Source of the DNA: Candidatus Methylopumilus planktonicus
GTDB taxonomy: Bacteria > Pseudomonadota > Gammaproteobacteria > Burkholderiales > Methylophilaceae
Direction of reading: 5' to 3'
Assembly: GCF_006364715.1 (NCBI RefSeq)
Contig: NZ_CP040984.1
Span: forward strand, 62,001-126,000
Length of the DNA stretch: 64,000 nucleotides
Below, piece by piece: positions 1 to 6,675 of this stretch. Below the pieces are notes generated by a model. That model did no database searches and was not told where the DNA came from. It was given only the letters and a program-made list of their open reading frames with translations. Position numbers and translations under genes: made by a program. Numbering within the stretch: position 1 is the first letter of the stretch; every line of letters starts with the position of its first letter.

Positions 1-17
1 TGAGGAGAGAAGATTAA

Positions 18-287
18 ATGGCATCAACAGCAGCTGAAAGAGCCAAAGTTGTAAGTGAATATCAACAGGCAAAGAACGATACAGGATCCCCAGAAGTGCA
101 AGTTGCACTTATCACAAGTCGTATTGGTTATTTAACAGATCATTTCAAAACCAATGCAAAAGACCATCACTCACGTCGTGGACTTTTAGCACTTGTAAGT
201 CAACGCAGAAAATTATTGGATTACCTTAAAGGTAAGAGTTTAGGTCGCTATCAATCATTGATTGAGCGTCTAGGTTTACGTAAATAA
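18..287 (+). CDS. rpsO: 30S ribosomal protein S15
   Basis: Encodes 89 aa, the same length as E. coli S15, a primary 16S rRNA-binding protein of the 30S platform. The conserved central segment DHHSRRGLLALVSQRRKLLDYL and the C-terminal helix (YQSLIERLGLRK) are typical of the family. A strong ribosome binding site (GAGGAGAG, positions 2-9) precedes the ATG. It lies directly upstream of pnp, the usual bacterial pairing, with a stem-loop in between. Identification is by clear family match; no anomaly is seen. Confidence 0.98.
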   Translation: MASTAAERAKVVSEYQQAKNDTGSPEVQVALITSRIGYLTDHFKTNAKDHHSRRGLLALVSQRRKLLDYLKGKSLGRYQSLIERLGLRK

Positions 288-342
288 TTTTTTTAACTAT
301 TTAAATTAATTAGTTTAAGAAATTTTTGATTCGTAAGTTTTG

Positions 343-389
343 AAGCCGATTGCAACCCTTCTTAAAAAGGAAGATGCCTCGGCTTTTTT
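343..389 (+). terminator. rpsO-pnp intergenic terminator / processing stem-loop
   Basis: Outer stem AAGCCGA (343-349) pairs with TCGGCTT (379-385), encloses an inner hairpin (CCCTTCTT / AAGGAAG region) and is followed by a T run. In other proteobacteria the rpsO-pnp gap holds a leaky terminator and an RNase III-type processing site; which role applies here is inferred. Confidence 0.6.
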
Positions 390-464
390 ATTGGATGTTA
401 AATGTTAGTTAATGTATTCGTTATTAAGAAGTGAATAACGGATGAAAAAAGAAAAGGGTAAATT

Positions 465-2594
465 ATGTTTAAAGCAATTAAGAAGAGTATTCAATTTGGT
501 GCACACACCTTAACACTGGAAACAGGCGAGATAGCAAGACAAGCAGATGGCGCAGTATTGGTGAGTTATGGTGATACAGCGGTATTAGTGACAGTCGTAG
601 GCAGACATGATGTTAAAGCAGGACAAGATTTTTTCCCCCTCACAGTTGATTATCAGGAAAAAACATATGCTGCAGGTAAAATTCCTGGCGGTTTTTTCAA
701 ACGAGAAGCACGTCCAAGCGAAAAAGAAACACTGACTTCACGTTTAATTGATCGTCCATTACGTCCTTTATTTCCAGAAAGTTTTTACAACGAAATTCAA
801 ATCGTGGCGATGGTCGTGTCATCTGATAGTGAAATTGATTCTGATATTCCAGCAATCATTGGCGCTTCAGCAGCATTAGCTATCTCAGGCATTCCTTTCT
901 ATGGGCCAATTGGTGCTGCGCGCGTGGGATATATCAACGAAGAGTATGTGACTAATCCAACAGCATCACAATTAAAAGAAAGTGAACTTGATCTTGTTGT
1001 TGCGGCAACAGACTCGGCTGTATTAATGGTTGAATCAGAAGCAAAGGAATTACCTGAAAGCGTTATGTTAGGCGCTGTACTTCATGGCCATAAAGAAATG
1101 CAAGCTGTGATCAAAATGATTAATGAATTAGCTAAAGAAGTTGGCAAAGAGCCATGGGATTGGGTTGCCCCTGAACCTGATAAAGCGCTCATTAAAAAGA
1201 TTCATGATTTAGCAGCAAAAGATGTTCACGCTGCATTTCAAATTAAATCAAAAGGCGAGCGCTCAGCTAAGCTAGATGAAATTAAAAATAAAGTATTCGC
1301 AGAGCTTATTACTGAAGATACAGATACTGGCGAAACTAATAAAATTAAAAATGAATTTTTTAATTTAGAAGCAAAAACAGTGCGTACACAAATTTTAGAT
1401 GGAGAGCCACGTATCGACGGACGAGATACTCGCACAGTCAGACCGATTGCGATTAGATCAAGTGTACTTCCTAGAACTCACGGTTCAGCACTTTTCACAC
1501 GTGGTGAAACGCAAGCACTTGTAGTTGCTACATTAGGCACAGGTCGCGATGAGCAAACGATTGATGCACTTCAAGGTGAGTATTCAGACCGCTTCATGCT
1601 TCATTACAATATGCCTCCTTATGCAACAGGTGAAACAGGACGTGTGGGCACACCTAAGCGTCGTGAAATTGGTCATGGTCGATTAGCAAAGCGTGCATTG
1701 CTTGCTGTCCTCCCTTCTAAAGAAGATTTTAGCTATACGATGCGTTTAGTTTCTGAAATTACAGAATCAAATGGTTCAAGCTCTATGGCATCTGTATGTG
1801 GCGGTTGTTTAGCATTGATGGACGCTGGTGTCCCAATCAAAGCTCACGTGGCAGGTATTGCGATGGGTCTTATTAAAGAAGGCAATCGTGTTGCTGTTTT
1901 GACAGATATCTTAGGTGATGAAGATCATTTAGGTGATATGGATTTTAAAGTGGCAGGTACTGAAGATGGTATTACAGCGCTTCAAATGGATATTAAAATT
2001 ACAGGTATCACCACTGAAATTATGCAAGTGGCATTGAGCCAAGCTAAAGAGGGACGTGAACATATTTTAGCAATCATGAAAAAAGAAATGAAAGGTAGCC
2101 GTCAAGAGCTATCTACATTTGCACCAAGAATTATTACTGTGAAAATTCATCCAGATAAAATTCGCGAGGTGATCGGTAAAGGCGGATCAGTGATTAAAGC
2201 CTTAACTGAAGAAACCGGCGCTACGATTGATATCGAAGATGACGGTACTATTAAGATTGCTTGTGTGGATGGTCTTCAAGGTGAAGAAGCGAAGCGTCGT
2301 ATTTTAGAAATCACAGCAGAAATTGAAGTAGGTCAAATCTACGAAGGTACTGTGATTAAGATGTTAGATTTTGGTGCAATTGTATCTCTTCTTCCTGGTA
2401 AAGATGGCTTACTCCACATTTCACAAATTGCTCATCAACGTGTGAATGCGGTGACTGACTTCTTGTCTGAAGGACAAAAAGTTAAAGTACAAGTAATTGA
2501 AGTGGATGACAAGGGCCGTGTTCGTGTAAGTGCAAAAGCACTGATTGAGCCTCCGGCTGCTGAAGAAAAAGCAGAAAGCAAGAAAGCAGACTAA
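465..2594 (+). CDS. pnp: Polyribonucleotide nucleotidyltransferase (PNPase)
   Basis: A 709-aa 3'-5' phosphorolytic exoribonuclease of the RNA degradosome (E. coli 711 aa). In order: first RNase PH domain (about 1-140), alpha-helical domain (150-240), catalytic second RNase PH domain (310-540, with RGETQALVVATLG and the acidic GDEDHLGDMDFKVAGT segment), KH domain (551-610, IREVIGKGGSVIKAL) and S1 domain (620-690, GTVIKMLDFGAIVSLLPGKD). The purine-rich RBS GAAAAGGG lies just before ATG 465. Follows rpsO and ends at a strong terminator. Complete and unremarkable. Confidence 0.98.
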   Translation: MFKAIKKSIQFGAHTLTLETGEIARQADGAVLVSYGDTAVLVTVVGRHDVKAGQDFFPLTVDYQEKTYAAGKIPGGFFKREARPSEKETLTSRLIDRPLRPLFPESFYNEIQIVAMVVSSDSEIDSDIPAIIGASAALAISGIPFYGPIGAARVGYINEEYVTNPTASQLKESELDLVVAATDSAVLMVESEAKELPESVMLGAVLHGHKEMQAVIKMINELAKEVGKEPWDWVAPEPDKALIKKIHDLAAKDVHAAFQIKSKGERSAKLDEIKNKVFAELITEDTDTGETNKIKNEFFNLEAKTVRTQILDGEPRIDGRDTRTVRPIAIRSSVLPRTHGSALFTRGETQALVVATLGTGRDEQTIDALQGEYSDRFMLHYNMPPYATGETGRVGTPKRREIGHGRLAKRALLAVLPSKEDFSYTMRLVSEITESNGSSSMASVCGGCLALMDAGVPIKAHVAGIAMGLIKEGNRVAVLTDILGDEDHLGDMDFKVAGTEDGITALQMDIKITGITTEIMQVALSQAKEGREHILAIMKKEMKGSRQELSTFAPRIITVKIHPDKIREVIGKGGSVIKALTEETGATIDIEDDGTIKIACVDGLQGEEAKRRILEITAEIEVGQIYEGTVIKMLDFGAIVSLLPGKDGLLHISQIAHQRVNAVTDFLSEGQKVKVQVIEVDDKGRVRVSAKALIEPPAAEEKAESKKAD

Positions 2595-2618
2595 GTGTCT
2601 TAGATTAATTTAAGACAA

Positions 2619-2648
2619 CAAAAAACCCGGGAGATCCCGGGTTTTTTT
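2619..2648. terminator. Bidirectional intrinsic terminator between pnp and dksA
   Basis: A-run, stem ACCCGG-GAGAT-CCGGGT (about 2625-2641), then a T run of seven. The A-run on the other side lets it terminate the convergent dksA transcript as well. Confidence 0.9.
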
Positions 2649-2663
2649 ATTTAAATAAATCAA

Positions 2664-3410
2664 TTAACCTGCCATTTGTTTTTCGCGGATCTCATCAAGT
2701 GTTTTGCAATCAATACAGAGTGTTGCAGTGGGACGAGCCTCTAAACGTTTTAGACCAATTTCTTCGCCACAGCCTGTGCAGTATCCATAATCTTGGCTTT
2801 CGATATTTCTTAAAGTCTCATCTATTTTTTTGATAAGTTTGCGTTCACGGTCACGATTTCTAAGTTCAAGCGCCATATCCGATTCTTGGCTTGCACGATC
2901 GTTTGGATCTGCATGTGAGGTCAGCTCATCTTGCATTGTATGCACTGTGCGATCCATATCATGACTTAATTCTGTTTTCCATTCATTAAGAATGCTGCGG
3001 AAATGATTAAGCTGGCTTTTACTCATGTAGCCCTCACCTTTTTTAGCTTCATAAGATCTAAATTGTTTTAGACCCTTTTGAGATGAGCTTTTAACTTTAA
3101 GAGGGACAATTTTTGCAGGGACAGGTTTCTTAGATGCAACTTTTTTAACTACAACCATTTTAGGTGCTGGTTTTTTCTTTGCCACAACTTTTTTAACTGG
3201 AGCTTTTTTCTTTGCAACGATTTTTTTAGCGACAACCTTTTTAGGAGTCGGCTTTTTCTTTGCCACAACTTTTTTAACTGGAGCTTTTTTCTTTGCAACG
3301 ATTTTTTTAGCGACAACCTTTTTAGGAGTCGGCTTTTTCTTTGCCACAACTTTTTTAACTGGAGCTTTTTTCTTTGCCACGACTTTTTTAGCTACTTTTT
3401 TAACTGCCAT
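2664..3410 (-). CDS. dksA: DksA-type RNA polymerase-binding factor with a lysine-rich repeat N-terminal tail
   Basis: 248 aa. Residues ~105-248 are a clear DksA: coiled-coil part (MSKSQLNHFRSILNEW...), acidic loop region (DPNDRASQESDMALELRNRD), then a four-Cys zinc finger (CTGCGEEIGLKRLEA...CIDC) and the family ending EIREKQMAG. DksA binds the RNA polymerase secondary channel and acts with ppGpp. Residues 1-~100 are a repetitive Lys/Val/Ala/Pro tail like histone H1 or AlgP, encoded by an 81-bp tandem repeat; DksA is usually about 120-150 aa without it. Start 3410 has a weak AGGATT site. ATG 3026 (MSKSQ) follows a GGTGAGGG motif and might give a short form, but the residues before it (KGEGY) match the usual DksA N-terminus. 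Molecule identity is sure; the tail's role is unknown. Confidence 0.93.
   Translation of the reverse strand: MAVKKVAKKVVAKKKAPVKKVVAKKKPTPKKVVAKKIVAKKKAPVKKVVAKKKPTPKKVVAKKIVAKKKAPVKKVVAKKKPAPKMVVVKKVASKKPVPAKIVPLKVKSSSQKGLKQFRSYEAKKGEGYMSKSQLNHFRSILNEWKTELSHDMDRTVHTMQDELTSHADPNDRASQESDMALELRNRDRERKLIKKIDETLRNIESQDYGYCTGCGEEIGLKRLEARPTATLCIDCKTLDEIREKQMAG
3135..3385. repeat. 81-bp in-frame tandem repeat inside dksA
   Basis: The block starting GCCACAACTTTTTTAACTGG recurs at 3181, 3262 and 3343, an exact period of 81 bp (27 codons), giving about three units with few differences. It encodes a 27-residue unit made of VVAKK, KAPVKK and KKPTPKK pieces. The period keeps frame, so copy number can change tail length without breaking the gene. 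Confidence 0.92.
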
Positions 3411-3506
3411 TTTTTAATCCTAAAGTAAAAACAAATGCAAATAATCGCGAAAGTTTACACTGATCGACTATGAAAGCAAGATGTAATTGACGTAATTTAC
3501 GACTAT

Positions 3507-4361
3507 TTATTGGGTGGATAGCTTTTGTGCGAGAAGCGTATTTTCCATTAATGTTGCAACCGTCATAGGTCCGACGCCGCCTGGGACAGGAGTAATAAAA
3601 CCAGCCCTTGTTTTTGCGATATCAAATTCAATATCACCTATTATTTTTCCGCTCTCAAGCCTATTGATACCAATATCAATTGCAATAGCACCAGGTTTAA
3701 TCCAGCTTCCTTTAATCATGTCTGGTATGCCAGCCGCTGCCACAACAATGTCCGCCAATTCAATTTTTTGTTGGAGTTTTTGGGTATAGCGATTACATAT
3801 AGTAACGGTGCAGCCTCCTAAAAGAAGCTCTAAGGCCATAGGGCGGCCAACATGATTTGATGAACCAACCACGATTGCATCAAGCCCTTGGATTGCCAGC
3901 TGGGTAGCTTTAATAAGCTTCATGACACCATAGGGAGTGCAAGACCTTAATTGGGGCCGCTTTATTGCTAAAAGGCCAATATTTTTAGGATGAAATCCAT
4001 CGACATCTTTAAGTGGTGAAATATTTTCAAAAATGACGTCATTATTAATGTGTGAAGGTAAAGGTGACTGAACTAAGATGCCATCAATACTAGTATCATT
4101 ATTTAATGTTTCAATAAGTGTTAAAAGTTCTTTTTCAGAAGTTTCATTAGGTAAGTCATAAGCAATCGACTTGACGCCAATTTTTTCACAGGCCAAACGT
4201 TTATTTTTGACATAGATGGACGACGCAGGATTAGAGCCTATAAGAACGACCGCTAAACTGGGATTGCGAATACCTTTTTTTGATCTCACATCAATTTCTT
4301 TTTTGAGATCTTGAAGAAGATTTTCAGCAATCGCTTTACCATCAATTATCTTGGCTGACAT
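3507..4361 (-). CDS. folD: Bifunctional methylenetetrahydrofolate dehydrogenase / cyclohydrolase
   Basis: About 284 aa from MSAKIIDGKAIA, the start that best aligns with E. coli FolD; upstream ATG 4373 is an alternative. FolD interconverts 5,10-methylene-, 5,10-methenyl- and 10-formyl-THF using NADP in the cytoplasm. Visible motifs: catalytic YVKNK (Tyr and Lys of the YxxxK motif), KDVDGFHP, CTPYGVM, the Rossmann loop VVGSSNHVGRPMA and the C-terminal PGGVGPMTVATLMENT. It fits the one-carbon metabolism seen elsewhere in the window (metF, panB, 5-FCL). Confidence 0.96.
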   Translation of the reverse strand: MSAKIIDGKAIAENLLQDLKKEIDVRSKKGIRNPSLAVVLIGSNPASSIYVKNKRLACEKIGVKSIAYDLPNETSEKELLTLIETLNNDTSIDGILVQSPLPSHINNDVIFENISPLKDVDGFHPKNIGLLAIKRPQLRSCTPYGVMKLIKATQLAIQGLDAIVVGSSNHVGRPMALELLLGGCTVTICNRYTQKLQQKIELADIVVAAAGIPDMIKGSWIKPGAIAIDIGINRLESGKIIGDIEFDIAKTRAGFITPVPGGVGPMTVATLMENTLLAQKLSTQ

Positions 4362-4499
4362 GAATTGATCCATCAATAAAAAAATTATCTTAACATATTG
4401 AATTTTAAATTTGTTCCATACTTGGTGAATCTTTTGTAAGAAGAAGCATCAAAGAGTATGATTACTATAAATTATTTTTTTAAGAGGAGCTTTAAGATC

Positions 4500-4799
4500 A
4501 TGAAGAAAAGTGTTTGGGTAATAATTTCACTAGGATTAATTTTCGGTTTAAATCCACCTATTTTTGCAGACCATCATGATAAGGGCGAGCATTGTAAAAT
4601 GCATACAAAAAAATCATTTGAAGAAGCCGACAAAGATCGTGATGGAACCCTGGATCGTGAAGAAGCAAAGGTTGTTTGCAAAGAGGATTTCGATCTTATG
4701 GATAAAGACCGTGATGGTACATTGTCTAAAGAAGAGCTTAATGCATGTAAGGGTAAAAAAGGTAAATCAGGCCATAAAAAAGCCGCTAAACCAGCGTAA
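4500..4799 (+). CDS. Small secreted EF-hand protein
   Basis: 99 aa from MKKSVWV, chosen because AGGAGC lies 9 nt upstream and a signal peptide follows directly (hydrophobic VIISLGLIFGL, cleavage near IFA-DHH); a longer reading from 4458 has no such site. Two canonical calcium-binding loops with the DxDxDG pattern are visible, DKDRDGTLDREE and DKDRDGTLSKEE, followed by a Lys-rich tail. A His-rich stretch (DHHDKGEHCKMH) after the signal peptide could bind a metal. Predicted periplasmic calcium-binding protein; the specific function is unknown. Confidence 0.8.
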   Translation: MKKSVWVIISLGLIFGLNPPIFADHHDKGEHCKMHTKKSFEEADKDRDGTLDREEAKVVCKEDFDLMDKDRDGTLSKEELNACKGKKGKSGHKKAAKPA

Positions 4800-4836
4800 A
4801 TAGAAGAAATGCCGAGGTCTAAGACGGCGGCTTCAT

Positions 4837-4865
4837 TTGACCTCAGCCCTTAATTAGGCTATATT
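4837..4865 (+). promoter_or_regulatory. Predicted sigma-70 promoter of the tRNA cluster
   Basis: TTGACC (4837-4842), a 17-bp spacer and TATATT (4860-4865) end 8 nt before tRNA-Pro, which is the expected layout for a tRNA promoter. Confidence 0.6.
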
Positions 4866-4873
4866 CTCGCCCT

Positions 4874-4950
4874 CGGGGTGTAGCGTAGTCTGGTAGCGCG
4901 CCTGCTTTGGGAGCAGGATGTCGGGAGTTCGAATCTCTCCACCCCGACCA
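4874..4950 (+). tRNA. tRNA-Pro (anticodon TGG)
   Basis: Acceptor stem CGGGGTG pairs with CACCCCG at the 3' end. Anticodon stem CCTGC / GCAGG holds loop TTTGGGA (TGG). T-arm GGGAGTTCGAATCTCTCC and an encoded CCA are present. First gene of a Pro-Arg-His cluster. Confidence 0.96.
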
Positions 4951-5013
4951 GATTTAGCATCTTACTTATTATAGAAAAAAAGGATTTTCTGTAACACGCT
5001 TTGTGTTGTTAAG

Positions 5014-5090
5014 CTGCCCGTAGCTCAACTGGATAGAGCACCAACCTTCTAAGTTGGGGGTTACAGGTTCAATTCCTGTCGGGCAGGCCA
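5014..5090 (+). tRNA. tRNA-Arg (anticodon TCT)
   Basis: Acceptor CTGCCCG pairs with CGGGCAG, followed by discriminator G and encoded CCA. Anticodon stem CCAAC / GTTGG holds loop CTTCTAA (TCT). D-arm TAGCTCAACTGGATAGAGCA and T-arm ACAGGTTCAATTCCTGT are intact. Confidence 0.96.
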
Positions 5091-5105
5091 ATTTCTAGTT
5101 CATTG

Positions 5106-5181
5106 GTGGCTGTAGCTCAGTTGGTAGAGTCCAGGATTGTGATTCCTGTTGTCGTGGGTTCGAGCCCCATCAGCCACCCCA
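5106..5181 (+). tRNA. tRNA-His (anticodon GTG)
   Basis: Acceptor GTGGCTG pairs with CAGCCAC. The base before it is G (5105), facing C 5178, which fits the extra G-1 of tRNA-His. Anticodon loop TTGTGAT (GTG), T-arm with GGTTCGAGCCCC, encoded CCA. Its 3' 46 bp (5136-5181) recur exactly at 6557-6602, so this gene looks like the insertion target of the segment that follows. Confidence 0.96.
5136..5181 (+). repeat. 46-bp direct repeat, copy 1 (intact tRNA-His end)
   Basis: Runs from inside the anticodon stem-loop to the CCA of tRNA-His and is identical to 6557-6602. Position and length are typical of an attachment site for tRNA-targeting integration; this is an inference, as no integrase is present. 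Confidence 0.9.
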
Positions 5182-5193
5182 ATTATTAAGCGT

Positions 5194-5808
5194 CTATCTA
5201 AAAGACGCTTCAATAAAAAAATTTACGTTTTTTAATATTAACTGCTCATCATCTTTTCTAGATGGCTTCTTAAGTCCCAACATACATCGGATATGATCAA
5301 GCCCTAAAAATAAGGATAAGAACTGAGAAGCAGAGGAATCTGAATTGGTTATTTTTAAAGATTTTTCTTTTGAACATTGATCTAAATAAACCGCTACTTG
5401 TTGATGAATTTCAAGCGGACCTCTTTGATAAAACTCAAGACAAAGCTCAGGATGAATTAAGGCTGATGAGAACATTATTCTATGTGTACCTAAGGTTTCT
5501 TCTTTCCTTAAAAGCGTAAGAAATTGTTTAGCAATTTTTAACAAGCCATCTTTTGGATTTCTCGGATCAAGCTCTTCAATATTAAAAGAAAATTCTTCAT
5601 TAACTTTATCCGTGATCGTAGCTCCAAATAATTTTTCTTTAGATTTGAAGTGACTGTAGATAGTCATTTTAGTAACACCTGAAATTTCAGCTATGTCATC
5701 TAGAGTTGTTTTTTCAAATCCATTCTTAGCAAAAAGCATTCTTGCTGTTGAAATAACAGACTTTAATTTCGAAGTGTCAATTGGTCTTCCACGAGTCTTT
5801 TTAATCAT
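5194..5808 (-). CDS. TetR/AcrR family transcriptional regulator
   Basis: 204 aa. The N-terminal TetR helix-turn-helix is clear (residues ~10-60: ARMLFAKNGFEKTTLDDIAE followed by SGVTKMTIYSHFKSKEKLF); the rest is an all-helical ligand/dimer domain. It is divergent from the DUF2269 gene with a 73-bp gap containing inverted repeat TATACT-TGAC-AGTATA (5819-5834) over a TTGACA box, a plausible operator, so it likely represses the neighbour and itself. Both genes lie inside the 46-bp repeat-bounded segment. The ligand is unknown. Confidence 0.9.
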   Translation of the reverse strand: MIKKTRGRPIDTSKLKSVISTARMLFAKNGFEKTTLDDIAEISGVTKMTIYSHFKSKEKLFGATITDKVNEEFSFNIEELDPRNPKDGLLKIAKQFLTLLRKEETLGTHRIMFSSALIHPELCLEFYQRGPLEIHQQVAVYLDQCSKEKSLKITNSDSSASQFLSLFLGLDHIRCMLGLKKPSRKDDEQLILKNVNFFIEASFR

Positions 5809-5818
5809 AGATAATTAT

Positions 5819-5854
5819 TATACTTGACAGTATATTTATTGTAATTATTATAAT
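5819..5854 (+). promoter_or_regulatory. Divergent promoter/operator region of tetR and the DUF2269 gene
   Basis: Inverted repeat TATACT-N4-AGTATA (5819-5834) overlaps TTGACA (5824-5829); TATAAT follows at 5849-5854 with a slightly long 19-bp spacer. Related inverted motifs occur at 6495-6518 and 6541-6559. Operator role is inferred from position. Confidence 0.4.
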
Positions 5855-5881
5855 CGTATTAACTTACTAAAGAAGATAGAA

Positions 5882-6355
5882 ATGGAAAATTCGTACTTAA
5901 TATTAAAATCAATCCATATTTTTGGTGTTATTTTGCTTATGGGAAATATCATCGTGACTGCTTGGTGGAAATTCAATGCTGACAAAACCAAAGATCCAAG
6001 AGTGATTAAGTTTGCTCAGCGACAAGTAACCCTTACAGATTTTGTCTTTACAGCACCTGGAGCTTTACTTGCTGTATTAGCTGGAGATTCAATGTCTTAT
6101 GGTTTTATGTCTAATACTTGGGATATTCAATGGTTAACTTGGGGACGTTCACTTTTTATAGCTTCTGGTGTGATTTGGGTCACCATCTTAATACCAACCC
6201 AGATAAAACAGGCTCGCTTAGCCCGTAATTTTTCTGATACCAAATCAATTCCTACTGAATATTGGAAGTTAAGCAAGCGTTGGAACATATTCGGAGCTTT
6301 AGCAGTTATTCTTCCCCTTATTAATATTTATTGGATGGTTTTTAAACCTGTTTAA
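5882..6355 (+). CDS. DUF2269 family integral membrane protein
   Basis: 157 aa with about four predicted membrane segments (residues ~5-25 with HIFGVILLMGNIIVTAWWKF, ~50-70, ~88-105, ~135-155). The early His and the family pattern ILLMGNII..AWW fit DUF2269, an uncharacterised membrane family often encoded next to regulators. The divergent tetR suggests regulated expression. It lies in the putative mini-island. No enzymatic motif is visible, so no function is assigned. Confidence 0.75.
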   Translation: MENSYLILKSIHIFGVILLMGNIIVTAWWKFNADKTKDPRVIKFAQRQVTLTDFVFTAPGALLAVLAGDSMSYGFMSNTWDIQWLTWGRSLFIASGVIWVTILIPTQIKQARLARNFSDTKSIPTEYWKLSKRWNIFGALAVILPLINIYWMVFKPV

Positions 6356-6390
6356 TTAGTAAAAAGTTTTATACTTTAAATAATGGGGTT

Positions 6391-6467
6391 CGATCCCATA
6401 AGGGATCGATAAGGAACGACAACAGCTGTTGTCGTTTTTGTTTTTAAGTTCGCTACAGCTGTAGCGA
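6391..6467. repeat. Cluster of three adjacent palindromes
   Basis: (a) CGATCCC-ATAA-GGGATCG, 6391-6408. (b) A perfect 22-bp palindrome, half-site AACGACAACAG, 6415-6436, followed by a T-rich run, so it may terminate the DUF2269 transcript. (c) A perfect 18-bp palindrome, half-site TCGCTACAG, 6450-6467. (b) and (c) share the core ACAGCTGT. Confidence 0.85.
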
Positions 6468-6494
6468 GTCAAATTTAAGTCAAAAATCAACCTT

Positions 6495-6518
6495 AAAAGT
6501 ATAATGTATTATACTTTT
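6495..6518. repeat. 24-bp palindrome near island right end
   Basis: Half-site AAAAGTATAAT, central GT, then its exact complement. It contains AGTATA/TATACT-like halves as in the tetR operator candidate. Together with 6541-6559 (AATACT-N7-AGTATT) it leads into the tRNA-His fragment. The 305-bp gap 6356-6660 otherwise holds no gene. Confidence 0.8.
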
Positions 6519-6556
6519 CATCACTTAAGTCATTGATTATAATACTAGTAAACAGT

Positions 6557-6602
6557 ATTGTGATTCCTGTTGTCGTGGGTTCGAGCCCCATCAGCCACCC
6601 CA
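6557..6602 (+). repeat. 46-bp direct repeat, copy 2 (tRNA-His 3' fragment)
   Basis: Identical to 5136-5181. The 5' half of a tRNA (acceptor, D-arm) is missing, so this is not a functional gene but a displaced tRNA end, as expected for one attachment-site copy. Confidence 0.92.
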
Positions 6603-6675
6603 GTTTTAAATGCATTGAATCAACAGTTAATTGACGATATAGTCATTTCAACTTTAATTAATGTTTAATGCATTC

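Larger units (their letters stand above)
5182..6602. mobile_element. Putative tRNA-His-associated mini-island (tetR, DUF2269)
   Basis: 1.4 kb bounded by tRNA-His and a perfect 46-bp copy of its 3' part. It holds a divergent regulator / membrane-protein pair and a cluster of palindromes near the right end, but no integrase or transposase. It could be a decayed or satellite integrative element mobilised in trans, or the product of a partial tRNA duplication. The flanks (tRNA cluster, moeB) are ordinary chromosome. Confidence 0.6.

Noticed and set aside
3024..3026. ATG 3026 as the true dksA start
   Set aside because: Residues just before it match the usual DksA N-terminus, so the full frame is favoured; kept only as a possible second start.
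3149..3349. Second open frame through the dksA repeats (Leu/Lys-rich)
   Set aside because: A shadow of the 81-bp repeat read in another frame; the DksA frame continues into a known domain.
3135..3385. Possible CRISPR-like array
   Set aside because: Units are contiguous and in frame with no spacers; they encode the DksA tail.
5188..5210. AAGCGTCT/AGACGCTT hairpin as the tRNA cluster terminator
   Set aside because: No T run follows on either strand and it overlaps the end of tetR; function uncertain, so not listed as a terminator.
6557..6602. Second tRNA-His gene
   Set aside because: Lacks the acceptor 5' strand, D-arm and half of the anticodon stem; it cannot fold as a tRNA.
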